Source: Pristionchus mayeri (lineage: Eukaryota; Nematoda; Chromadorea; Rhabditida; Neodiplogasteridae). Taken from it: DNA of 64,000 nt. The stretch covers positions 43,804,520-43,868,519 of the forward strand of contig BTRK01000006.1 of assembly GCA_036245805.1 (NCBI GenBank), read 5' to 3'. A program made the position numbers and the translations under genes. The notes below the pieces were generated by a model. The model ran no database searches, was not told the DNA's origin, and saw only the letters and a list, made by a program, of their open reading frames with translations. Position 1 is the first letter of the stretch. Each line of letters begins with the position of its first letter. Shown piece after piece: positions 34,301-56,390 of the stretch.

Positions 34301-37063
34301 GCGCGCGTATTTTTTCGCATCCGTCTGTTTTTTGGCGCGTTAGGGGCATTTTCTCCCGGCTCGATGGTCTCAATTGTATGTGTGCGGCAATAATGCCGCT
34401 GCCCGAGTGTGTGTGGCAAGACTGTGGTCCCGAGGGATCGTGACTGAATACCGGCTCTGTCTGCACATTCATCATTTATGATTATGTGTGGACACATCAA
34501 TAGGAAGGGACGTTCCTTCCGTAGCCCTCCCTTCTCCATCTCCCTCCTCATTCCCTTGTCGGATACCGAATGAATGAGCAGGAATGCCGAAAACAAGGTG
34601 GTCTTTGAGATTCCGATTCGGATTACTCTGTTGTCGTTAGCGGATTCCTGGAGACTTCAAACAGGTCTTCTGAGAAATTCATTTGCAAAATACGAAAATG
34701 AGCAGTACAAAAAGCAGTTATCGGTGGAGAGAACAATATGATTCGATCATATGTATTTGTGAAAAATATTGTGGTGAAAATAGCGGTAACAAATTTGCCC
34801 CTTTTCAATTCCCGCAATGTCCATCATTTTGATTATTTCGGCTAGTTTCCGCCAGAGCAGCGTCAGTTTGGTCAGACGAGCGCTACATGAGCAATATAGA
34901 CATGCACTTGAGCATCGGGGAGAGCAGTGTGGAGCGGAAATTGTGAATAATTCGGTTTGAATCGAAGGGAACGGTTTTCTATATGAAGTGCCATTCCTCT
35001 GCGGTTCTCTGAGGGGTCCCTGAAATGATCACAACAACTGCGACTTCATGATTTATGGACGAGTAATTTCACGCGAGAGCCAGAAGGCACGTATTCGGGT
35101 GAACTATAGGGTATTTTGTATGCTCAGTTCAGTACATGGATAATTATTGCTCGCTTCATCTAGTGTGGAAACTGCGAGAATATAGGGATAGATGACGGGA
35201 GAGGGGAGAAGAGAATGGAGTCAAACTTTGCACATAAGAATGAATCTTTCCACCACCGATGTCGTAGTTCGGTTGCAATCGAAGAGCACAGAATTCTAAA
35301 TGCGGAAACGAGAACAAGATAAGTGGGTCGCTGTCGTTCAACAACTAATCTAGAAGACGTATTCGTTGCAGATGATCCTCTCGAAGCAGACGTACACGCT
35401 CTCCGTGCTGGTCACGCAGTACGCCTTCCCGCTCTTCTCGATCGTTTTCGCCTACTCGTCGATCGCCCATCGAATGAAGATGCGCCTCGCCAATCGTGGC
35501 AGCAGCATGATCAACGCGATGAATCGACAGAGACGACAGTCAGTCTTTTTAAAATCTTTTATCTTTGATCTTTAATTTCCCATCTTTAATATGGGTATTC
35601 CCACCGTATTAACAACCGCTAAGAAAAGGTCAGGGAATGGCACTTTTGGTTCGATCACAGCGGGTAGTGGGGAGGGTTGGGGAAAGGCTGAAAGGACGAA
35701 GATGACGTCTTCCAGATCGGTCGTCGAGCGACAGCGACGCACGCATCTCTTGCTCGTTTCCGTCGTTGTCGTCTTCGCCGTGGCCTGGTTGCCACTGAAC
35801 GTCTTTCATCTGGTAAGCGTCTCTCCATGATTATAAATTTCGAAACATACACTAACTATTACCGTACCTGGCGAATACTAGTGTTGTGCAATCGTCCCAG
35901 GACGAATGTAGAATTAATTGACATGGTATCATTGTACACTATCTGAAACAGTGCCCCGTTGCAGTTCAACACCTTCGCCTGGGTTGAATCCTTCTCGGTG
36001 CCGGTGTTCGCCTCGTGCCACGTGGTCGCCATGTGCTCCGCCTGTCTCAACCCGCTCATCTACGCCTTCTTCAACCAGAACTTCCGCACCGAATTCGTGA
36101 TTCTCTTCGAGAAGACGGGATTGAAGTGAGTTGTTTGGTGGCCGAAAACCTACTTTCTCCTGTTCCATAGTGCTAGCCGGGATTAGCTGGTCTGGCGTAG
36201 CCATTGACGTTCGGTCTTTCAGTAATGCATGTAAATCCGGATTTGGTAGTTCAAATTTATACCCACTCCTTTTCGTTAAAAATATATTCACATGGTGCGA
36301 TTTCGAGAACATTTCAAATGAATTAGACAGAAATTGAATGTCTCAAATCGGAAGCGCTATAAAAAGCGAAGTGCCCCGTGATGACTTCATTACTACGACG
36401 ACCAGGCTTCTGTCTATACAACATCTGCCTATTCTATGTTTACAGTCTGAATTTAATGAACTGTATTGTCTGGCCAGTAGACAGATCCAAATATGAAAAA
36501 AGCTCATGGAACCATAGACAAAAGCTGACTGTGTGCGTGCCTTTTCGACGACGAGCGAATCTACTTGTGCAGGACATCAGTATGTCCACATATGCTGGAA
36601 TGAGAAACGAAATTGGTCGATCTCCGTTTCGCGTACTCTGGCCCAATTTCAGTAGTAAAAGTGGCGGGAGGAGGCCCGATTGTCAAAACAAGGGACGACG
36701 ACAGCGCAATATACTGCCTGGGGGGAGCGGTACTGCGCATAGAGTCGTCCCGATCCTAGATGACAATCCCTGGAGACGACATTACGAGGAAGAGTAACTC
36801 AGAATATGCGCGCGCTCGTGTGTTTTGTATCATTGTTTTTGTGGTGGTGCCGCCAGTCAAAATATGAGACTGAGTGAGGGGGAAGGGGGAAGACGTTCCC
36901 GGAATTACGTGTCATTCTCAGATTCAACTGCCTGTCGGCTGCGAAGAAGAAATCGCAACGGAATCACGAGAAATGCGTGCGAGCGAGCGATTTGACGGAA
37001 CAGATTCCCGTGCTGAAGGCGACAGCTTCGGCTACGTGTCACACAGAGATCCACCTCGTCTGA
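31366..37063 (+). CDS. Neuropeptide Y/F-like G-protein-coupled receptor (NPR type)
   Basis: Eleven exons: 31366-31476, 32158-32232, 32338-32412, 32731-32808, 32902-32972, 33900-34044, 34142-34195, 35372-35538, 35629-35812, 35965-36125, 36922-37063. They join in phase to 420 aa. The N-terminus has two N-glycosylation sequons (NSS, NGT). Helix 1 contains FGNAM, helix 2 LNLALSDFF, and helix 3 ends LDRY across an intron (about residues 135-138). Helix 6 has VAWLPLNVFH and helix 7 CLNPLIYAFFN (NPxxY at 349-353). Extracellular Cys residues before helix 3 and in loop 2 can form the usual disulfide. The tail begins FNCLSAAKKK, a likely palmitoylation site. WPFG and the basic third loop (VERQRRTH) fit NPY/NPF-like receptors, which bind RF-amide peptides on neurons and signal through G proteins. 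The ligand cannot be assigned from sequence. Confidence 0.93.
33549..33868. repeat. Three-unit minisatellite in GPCR intron 5
   Basis: Three diverged tandem units of about 100-140 bases, each with GATGAGTAGAA, TTTCTTCTG-like and GAAAATCAACA-like blocks. The array stops about 30 bases before the next exon. Confidence 0.75.
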
Positions 37064-38091
37064 CGAGCCAATCGAACTGCGATCATAACCCCCTTCCAGC
37101 AGGAAACTAGCTACTGCAAGTTGTTAGATGTGCAAATCATCGAGCACACCAGTCCCTAATAAGTGTACTTATATCTGATACCGGTTTACAAATGCAGCAG
37201 AATCCTTGCTGTAGTAGTGCGTGTCTATAGGCGTCCATGTGTATTATCATCATAGGTCAAAATGAGAGAGTGACGAGTCAGTCACTCGTTTCCTCCGCCA
37301 ACTTTCCAATCTCGGGCCCAAACCGCTCACGAGTTCATATTTGCATCATCCATTATGTTTGTATATGTATTGACAACCAGGGAGATACAGACATCTATCT
37401 ATGTGCGGTTTCGTCGAACATGTCTGTAACCCCCACTCGTTCTCAGCATTGTACCTGGCTTCGATAAAATCTTCACCGATGTTCAGATTCAGATACTTTA
37501 TCAACGCTATAAGGATAAGACAAAACAGAGATATATTTGGGATAGAATCTCGTACTGAAAGTATCGGTCTGCAAGAGATTGAGCGGGGTACTGAGAGACG
37601 ATCTGAGACAACGTGTGAAGTAACTGGGAGAGAATGGCTCGAGTGATCTTTGCGAGTTGTTTTTCTATCGATAATCTTAAGACAAGATACAAGATACCAG
37701 TTCGTTACTTAGTAGAATACCGTAGGCCTATGTTGAATGAACGCTCGAGTTACAGGGTAGCAAAAGAGTGGATGACTGAGAAATATGAAACTAACAAGGT
37801 ACCGATGAAAATAACTAGTGAAGAACCCTCAACAGGGGGGAGAGTATGTATGTACAACAATCGGATTGGAGGGAGGAAATTTGATTGGGTATCTAAACTC
37901 TAGCAGCGCAAACATCGCTTCATCTCTTCACATTGGTATCTTAGGCATAGGCTTAGGTACTAACGCTATTTAGGTTCTAGGCTTAGGCTAAGGCCTCGCC
38001 ATGAAGTGGGCGAGTGTTAGGTGAGACTAGAGACCATTCAGGCTGATTGGGAGTGCAACAAAGAGGGGTAAGGATATATTGAATTGCTTGA
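37064..38091. other. Intergenic region between convergent GPCR and ACSL genes
   Basis: No gene was recognised. It contains a degenerate telomere-like patch near its right end, listed separately. Confidence 0.6.
37940..37993 (+). repeat. Degenerate interstitial telomeric repeat (TTAGGC)
   Basis: TTAGGC or a one-base variant occurs about five times in 54 bases (CTTAGGCATAGGCTTAGG and CTAGGCTTAGGCTAAGG). TTAGGC is the nematode telomere unit. Confidence 0.55.
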
Positions 38092-44299
<6,208 letters not shown>

Positions 44300-44307
44300 G
44301 GCTGACC

Positions 44308-44315
44308 CTGCAATT
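44308..44315 (-). other. Candidate trans-splice acceptor of the ACSL gene
   Basis: Minus strand AATTGCAG ends eight bases before the ATG, consistent with spliced-leader addition. Confidence 0.4.
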
Positions 44316-45628
44316 CATACAGTAAATAGCGAAGATATGATATCATCGCGTCACGAGGTAATCGGAAGCTGGAAAACAATGGCGGAATCTCTTCGTCAGA
44401 GCTCATTGTGAGTAAATAGAAGAATCGAGAAATGAGCAGAGGGAAGAGATAGAGAAGAACGCGATTCGTACTGATTGGAGAGCAGGGAGGAATTAGGAAT
44501 GGGGAGAGCACGGGAGGGGACGCGTGGACTATTGTGAGGGAGGAAGGGTGGGAGTGAGTGAGTGGAGAAATCGGAGAGAGAAGTAGAGAGAAGTGAAGAG
44601 AAGGCAGCACAAGAGTCTTGCTTTGCCTACACACACGATCATTAGGTCGCGGTATTTAGAATCTGCGCACTGATAGGCGTTGGAAACGATCTGACGGCAC
44701 AGATCAGGAGAGGGGAGGAGAGAGAGGGAGGAGTTTGGGGTGGCATGATCAGGCACTGAGAAACAGCACCTTTTCTCGTCCCACTTAGAAAGTAAAGGAC
44801 AAGTATTTCGTTTTCCTCCAATAAAAATCAAGATTTCCTACAATCCGTAACGTACAATGAGAAAGAGATTAATAAATGTGCGTTTGCCCATTTATTGCCA
44901 GAGAGGCAAGGGCACGTGATCTGCCCAGACAAAAGCTGCCTATTTGACCCGAAAGAGCGCGCGCACTCTTTCTCTGTCTAATGGTATCTTCCCCTCCGCT
45001 TCCCTCCCTTCGCCGCTACCCAAGCACAATACAAAAGCTATTTGAGACTATCCCCGAGTTATCGAGAGGTGAAAGAGGTGGGATTAGTAGAATGACGGCT
45101 GCGAGGATCAGTGTGATTCATGGAGGAGGTGATCTCGAATGCTGAACTTTCTCCCCACTTCGATAATCGCTTTTCTCTGAAGGATGGAGAGTTGCGACCG
45201 CGATAAGAGTTTGAAACTTCGAACTGCACATAAATGGGGGGAAGCGTGGTGGAGATGAAAGGGATACGAGAGATAGATGGGAGTTATCATTTGATCCCCA
45301 ATCTCGGGCAATGAAGGTCATTCACTGCCCCTGATAACATCAACAAGTAAGAAGTGCAGAGGAAAGAAGAGAGAGGGTAGCTAACGAGGGGGTAGAAGTG
45401 AATGTCTGGCAGCACTCTCTGATTCATACACTCTCTCGCCCACTCTCATTCTTTGATCCTAGTGAATGCATCCATTTCTCTCGCCAGTTGCAACAGACAT
45501 CGGACACCCCAATCACTATCCTAGCCTCTCTCTATCATCCCGCAACGTTATTTGTCCACTCAACGCCTGTCTTTATCTCCTTCTCCCCCATTCTCCCTAG
45601 GCTATTTTCTCTTCGCTCTGCACATCGC

Positions 45629-45700
45629 GGGGGTATAGCTCAGTGGCAGAGCATTCGACTGCAGATCGAGAGGTCCCCGGTTCAACTCCGGGTGCCCCCT
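45629..45700 (+). tRNA. tRNA-Cys (anticodon GCA)
   Basis: 72 bases fold into a full cloverleaf: acceptor GGGGGTA pairs with TGCCCCC and a T discriminator follows. The D arm is GCTCAGTGGCAGAGC. The anticodon loop CTGCAGA reads GCA at 45661-45663, and the T arm is CCCGGTTCAACTCCGGG. The A and B boxes are intact and there is no intron. A T-rich stretch follows at 45707 and can stop Pol III. Confidence 0.97.
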
Positions 45701-45962
45701 ACTCTCTTTTGCTCTTGTGCAAAATAACAAGGAAAAATTCTAAACTTATTCATTCATCTTAGTCAGCACATAAGCCACATGTTTACCGGCGATTGCCAGG
45801 AAATAAGTCAGCGCTCAATTATAGAATTTTGAGAGGACACAACTATGATTTACACGGAGAGAAAAGGGGGGGCGAGAACAATATTGTGAACCAACATACT
45901 GAAAGCATTGGCAGCGGCCGGACTCACCGGACAGCGCCACCTAGAGCGGTCACACCTGGTCG

Positions 45963-46000
45963 TCTGCAAAATACCCCGGAGGTCCAAGGTATTTTGCAGA
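45963..46000. other. Perfect short stem-loop
   Basis: TCTGCAAAATACC and GGTATTTTGCAGA form a 13-bp perfect stem around a 12-base loop. There is no T-run after it and no role is known. Confidence 0.6.
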
Positions 46001-46335
46001 AGTCAAGTAGGGGAGAAGGGGCGTGGGATAATATCTCAAAGCATCCCTTCCTCCTTCACCCCTCAGCAGCCTCTGTCGCCATCACTTTCTTACAACACGA
46101 GGGAGGGAAAGAGAGGGAGGAGTGAGAGGAGTGAAATGGATGCGATAAAGACAACGGTGGGGACACAAAAATGGACGACCATTTTATAGCTGAACGTAGA
46201 GAGTTCGAAACATGGGTAATTGGCTCTTCATTTGGCAAAAAAAATATGTGGAACCGCAAAGAGATGCATGTAACCGTGGTATGGTTTTTCGAAAATAAAA
46301 AAATCGGAAATGTTCGTAAGGAACAAGGAAAAATT

Positions 46336-46909
46336 AAGGCACGTGGCTTTGGCAGGTAAACAACCAGTGACTTATGCGCGAGTGATTGTGAAAGGACAAA
46401 ATGCCACGAGTAGTAAGAGTTCGAGGGGTTATTTCTAGGTAGGCTGTGTCTCAGCGTGACTACTGCTGTTATTGGCTCTAAATCTCGTTGATGCATTCTA
46501 AGAGCTATGCCAGTGGGAGAAAAGTCGCAGCTATCCTCTATCAAAAAATTCTTGATGATTCCTTAAATGATATAAAAGCCATGTTATTGGGCGGGAAAGA
46601 TAGGGAAGAGGTGGAGAAATGAACATCAGCACAGTAAAGGATGCGACGGATACAGCGGGATCAGAACTTGGGATGCGTCATTGGTTCAGTTACCGGAACC
46701 CCAGCTGAATCACAAAAAAAATAAGGCAGCGTGACTTTGACAGGTAAACAACCGACTAATGCAATGTGAAGCAGCAAAATGCCTCGCGCAGTTAGAGGGT
46801 TATTCTAGGCTATTATGAGTAGAAAATCTCGTTGATAGTTGCTGAGAGCTATGCCAGAGGGAGATGTCTCATTTCGCTCAGTTACCGGAACCCCCAGCTG
46901 AATCACAAA
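46336..46909 (+). repeat. Imperfect direct duplication
   Basis: Segments 46336-46520 and 46721-46862 share blocks in the same order: CAGGTAAACAACC, AAAATGCC, GGGTTATT, AATCTCGTTGAT, AGAGCTATGCCAG. CAGTTACCGGAACCCC with its CAGCTGAATCACAAA tail occurs at 46687 and again at 46879. Confidence 0.65.
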
Positions 46910-48373
46910 CGAGAATTGATAACGAGTGATGGAGATAAGATCAGGCGAGATAGCCATTGCTATCTATGATTTGTGGTAGACTATCGCATCTTGTGCACAT
47001 CTTAGTCGCGCATAAAATCCCAATGTCCAACAAACATAGATCATTCAGAATACATACAAAATATCTACGTCTACGTGAATAAAGTACGCTTTCATAGACA
47101 AAGAATGAGCGACTGATACACAGTGAAACTGATCAGAGCATCAACAAAAGTCAGTACACACGTACTCTTGTTTTCGATCGAGATGATTGCATCCATCGAA
47201 AACTTGGCGACCAGTCTGAGTGCTCGGTCTGATAACCAGCACAGGGAAACTCACGAGACGAGGATCCGCGAACAATGGCCGTCGCAAAACAACAGTTCGA
47301 GTGAAATCGAGGGAGGAGACGAGAGGAAGTGGATCGGGGAAGCAAAAAAACAGGGAGCTGCGTCAGCGGACGCTCCACTCACGAGTGAGGAAGGGACTGA
47401 GAGTGATCGGGTATGAGGACCGAGGGACGCGTCTCAGAATGAGTCCAAAGTACACGATGCATTAGGTCTGATCATTCGTGTGCCTCTTTCATTCTCCAGC
47501 GCGCCCAGGGGGCATGCTGGCACACGAACACCGCTCATTTATCCACTGCGAGAGCACAAAGTTAGGACAACGGGGCCTAGCTGGGGTCAAACTATGGAGG
47601 GTTCAAAGAACACAAAGGTCATTGCGAGAGTTGGGATGGATCATCTTGTCATTAACTGGTCATTTTGGAACCCTTAAAATTCAAATATAGAGAGTTCTAA
47701 AATGATAAGTTCTAAAACGATGCATCTCCAATGTGTACGACACAATGAGGGCGAATGGGGAGAAAGAGAAGTCTTCCGGGAGTTGGGGGTGGTCAGTCCG
47801 ACGACCGTGTGTTCGATACAAGGAAATGCAAATCTGGAAAATATATGAACATATCATCTTACAGCTGAATCACAGCGAATTGGACTATATCTCTCGAGGA
47901 ATCTGATCAGCAAGGAACTTTGGGACATATAAATAAAACGTAGGTCGGAAGAGAGCCGTCGGAGGAAAATCGACCGGATATGAACCAAAACGCACCCTTG
48001 CCACAGAGCGAAACTACTGTGAAAAATACTTCAAAAGAGTAAGTGTTTGGTTCGCATCCAGTCGGTTCTCTTCCGCCTGTTCTCATCCGGCCTAGTACAT
48101 TGCAAAAGATATGCAGTAATAGAGTAGAAGAACTAGAAAAGGGGGATAGCTCGAGACTGAACAGTGAAAGCTCTCGATAGAAGGATAGCATACAGATTGG
48201 AATGCATGGTCACTCGCGTAGTGCGCGCATTCAGTCGGGAAATGACGGGAGACAGAAAGAAATGGCCGGAGCAAAAACCCTCGAAGGGATACGGTAAGAG
48301 AGCGAAACGGAAAATCAAGAACGAAACAAACTGGGTCCGGGTAGGTACAATTGAGTCAGCCTAGGGATGGTTT

Positions 48374-53150
<4,777 letters not shown>

Positions 53151-53648
53151 GGGCGACCTGAAGAAAGCTATATTTACAATAATTTGGAAAAAAGACAACG
53201 AGTAACCACGAAACGGAACGGTTTCCTCTCCATGCACTTGCTTCCAAATGCCACTTTCCCTCACTCCTTAGGCTCCCACGAGGCTCTCCGCCTCCTCTCG
53301 CTCTCTCGCCTGCCTCTCTCCCTATGCCTCTCGCCCTACTCGTATGTGCATTACCGTGTGCAGGGAATTCGTGGCGGGAAAAAGTAGCGCTCAAACGAAA
53401 CATTATCTCTGGCCAGCTGTGGATTGAAACAATTTATTGAAACTGAATTGTATTATCATCCGATTTTCTAATAATAAATGCTTTATGGCATGAAAATTTG
53501 TGAAAAAAAATCGTAACATACCAGTGGGTAAGAGATGAGTATTGCGAACAAAATTCGAAAAGTTGCGAAAACGTGACTAATCACAAGGGTATAAACACAG
53601 AATTTCACTTTTGATTTGGTCACACTCTAATTCACTCCATCAATTTAG
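53151..53648. other. Intergenic region between divergent ArfGAP and serpin loci
   Basis: About 500 bases with no recognised gene or repeat. It should contain the ArfGAP promoter. Confidence 0.5.
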
Positions 53649-56390
53649 ATGGACTCTTCCACATCAATCCGTACTTCATCTCTAGCCCTTTCCCTTCTTC
53701 GTCACTCGTCTCCTCCTTCTGAATCCTTCGTCCTCTCTCCGTTCTCCCTCAATTCCTCCCTTTCGATCGTTCACGATGGAGCAATTGGAAGAACCCAAGA
53801 GGAACTTACACAAATTCTACTCAGTGGTATTCAATCGATGATTATTCCTAGGTAGATCATAATCTCCAGGCTGTTCGCCCACCGAAGTGATTGATTACTA
53901 CTCATCCCTGACACTTTCTCTTCCTTCGACTGATTGTGAGGACAATGGAGTTTCGTTTAATTGGCAAACAAGTTTTACGTCGATGAAAAAGTGAGAATTT
54001 CGAAATATTTCAATTTCCAAAATGTTGTTCAGGTCAAACTATCAGGTTGTAACATAAGTTTTGTCGCGTCCTATCTCTTAAGCATTCTAACCTCAGAAAT
54101 TCTTCGAATTAATTTAATCTCAATATCGTTATTCATATTCAGTGAGGGCCTTCGTACCCTTTCTTACGCACTTTACTTCAGTCCTGTCAAGACAGTTAGG
54201 GAGGCACAGTAGCCAGACAAAGTTGTAGTGAGATTAGGATTACAAATAATTTTCACGTATCATGTCTTCTTGAAAAGGAGGAATTATGTCGATTTAACGT
54301 GATTTGAGTAAAGTACTATATATGAGCATCATTTTGAACCACTCACGAATAATGACAAACGAAAAGCTTTCTAGAAATTTAACAAGTTTGCATAATGTGG
54401 ATGGTAGGTGACGGTCGGGAAAACTTTTGCAAGCCGAATTTTCTTCTCAATAGATATCGAGATCCAAATAGTTATGGAATATAATTCACCCAAAGTGTTT
54501 AGTATACAGTTAAAGTTTGGGGTCGATTGGGTTCTGTTCAGATAAGTGGCTCGATACAGAACGGCGGTATGTAAATGAAACTACTGAAATTTGCACTTTG
54601 TTAAAATTCCTACCTCACACACATGTTCAATATCTGATTTATTGTGCCCATCCGAACCATCAACCCTTCCTTTACCATTATCTATTTGGGATAATTTTGT
54701 AAGTCAATAGCTTTTGAATGACAATCTTGAATTCGAAACACCTAAACTTGCATTTCTGGCAAAATTGTGCGCGAATTGAATTAATGATCATTTCAAATTT
54801 CCCGCAAGTAGATTAGTATCTGCCGCACATGTTTAATGATAAATTAGACCCCCATGAGTGGTAATTGGAACGCACTTATGTTAGTCAATGTTGTTGTAAT
54901 TTTGGTTTCAGGAGAGTTGATCAAGTTGGCAACGAATCATCGGCTAACCATAGATTCAGTGAACTATATCTTTGGTTCCGCTTAACATAGCATCATATCT
55001 GACATATCTTTTGAAAGATCATTCACACGGCATATCACCAAGCTATGGGAGTTTGGTTCATTATTCGTCTCTGCGATCTAGCACCAGGTTAAACAAATTA
55101 ATAAAATTTCCTCAAAATTTAAATTTGTTCTTACTAATATTTTTTTACATAGCCGGCATGGACAGTTCAGCTATTCCCTACAGTTTGAATGTGCATGCAC
55201 ACCCCAAACATATACTAGGAGGTCAGGCAACAGGAATGTTTGAGAAGAATCCTTCATGGAAATATTGTGAACCTCCGAAATGCGACAAAACTTATGTTAC
55301 AACCTAATACATAGCGAATATCAGACTGATATAGTAGAGTCTGGTGATATTGACAACGTAAGGAATTGTTGGAGGCGGAATGCCAACATATCTTGTATTT
55401 TAACATATTTTAACATTTAATTTGTATTGAATTTTAACATTATTTTGTATTTTAACATATTTTAACATATTTTGAAGGCCATGGCTATATTGATCAATGC
55501 CACTCACATCCTGGCAAAGTGGAAACATCCATTTAGACCATCAAAAACCATCAAGGGCACTTTCCACGCTAAACCAGAAAAGCGAATGGTTTGTCATGAC
55601 AGTAATTGCAATATTACTCTAATACTTTAGATGTTCTTCATGCGGCAGACTGATAATTTTCTAGTTAATGAGAAGAATGATATTGGGATAGCTCTGATAA
55701 TTCCTTACCAGGTAAATTGAAAACTTTGTGTTCAACCTCAAAAATCGGCAAGTTGAGGATGAAACATACAATTTCTTCATCTTAATGCCAAATGAGCCTT
55801 CGAATATCGAAACTATTTTGAACGCTCTAACCGGGGAATCACTAGTCACTGTTCTCAACGGAGCTGAAGAATTGTACTGCGAGGTCACTTTCTCTTGTGG
55901 AACAGTCTAATGATTGAATTTCTCAGATAATGGTTCCAAAGTTCAAGGTCGAGTCCAAGTTGGATGGAGTTGATATTTACAAGAAATTGGAGTATCTAAA
56001 GTGTTTAGTAAAGAAGCCGAGCTGTCCAAGGTTTGTACATGCATCATATCTTTTTTCCAGGGCAATTGTTTCAGATTTCTTCTACTCCTCTCCACATCAC
56101 TCACATTAATCACTGTGCAATGATTGAGGTGAGGAACTGAAACAATTCTTCGAAGTAAAACGTTACGGTACACGCCTGCTTAAAGTGTTGTAAAGACAAC
56201 GAACACTTATTCCGAGAAAAAAATCTTTCAGATCGACGAACTGGGCACCGAGGCTGCAGCAGTATCGGTAGTTAAGATGTTGGCACAAGCTTGCAGAGGA
56301 CCCAAGTGCCATTCCATCGTCATTAATCGACCCTTCCTTTTCGGTATTCGAAGAGGAGAGGAAATTCTGTTCATCGGCCAGTACGCTTGA
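53649..56390 (+). pseudogene. Serpin-derived locus, probably a pseudogene
   Basis: The first exon (53649-53826) encodes a serpin start (ESFVLSPFSLNSSLSIVHDGA). A fragment near 53961-54000 reads ANKFYVDEKVRIS, the expected next segment, but without a good acceptor and soon out of frame. The C-terminal half is well kept: 55478-55588 (ILINATHILAKWKHPFRPS), 55631-55711, 55758-55883 (DETYNFFILMPNE), 55927-56030, 56075-56128, 56232-56390. The last exon has the hinge of the reactive loop (ELGTEAAAVSVV) and the shutter-side end RPFLFGI. Exon 55927-56030 is 104 bases where the phases on both sides need 105: one G is missing near 55988, so the frame shifts just before the helix that precedes the loop. 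The region between, 54050-55470, lacks recognisable serpin sequence. A working serpin would trap a protease; this one probably cannot. Confidence 0.75.
55394..55473. repeat. TTTTAACATA tandem microsatellite
   Basis: TATTTTAACA repeats about six times with gaps, ending a few bases before a serpin exon. Confidence 0.75.

Larger units (their letters stand above)
44316..48373. other. Intergenic region with a tRNA gene and local repeats
   Basis: No protein gene was recognised. The region contains tRNA-Cys, one strong short hairpin and an imperfect direct duplication, each listed separately. Confidence 0.6.

Noticed and set aside
45398..45727. 109-aa frame spanning the tRNA gene
   Set aside because: It runs straight through a full tRNA-Cys cloverleaf and has no domain similarity.
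54911..54986. Possible serpin exon reading ELIKLATNHRLTIDS
   Set aside because: It follows a fair acceptor, but it lies after the ANKFYVDEKV fragment, the wrong order for a serpin, and ends in a stop. It was kept only as possible debris.
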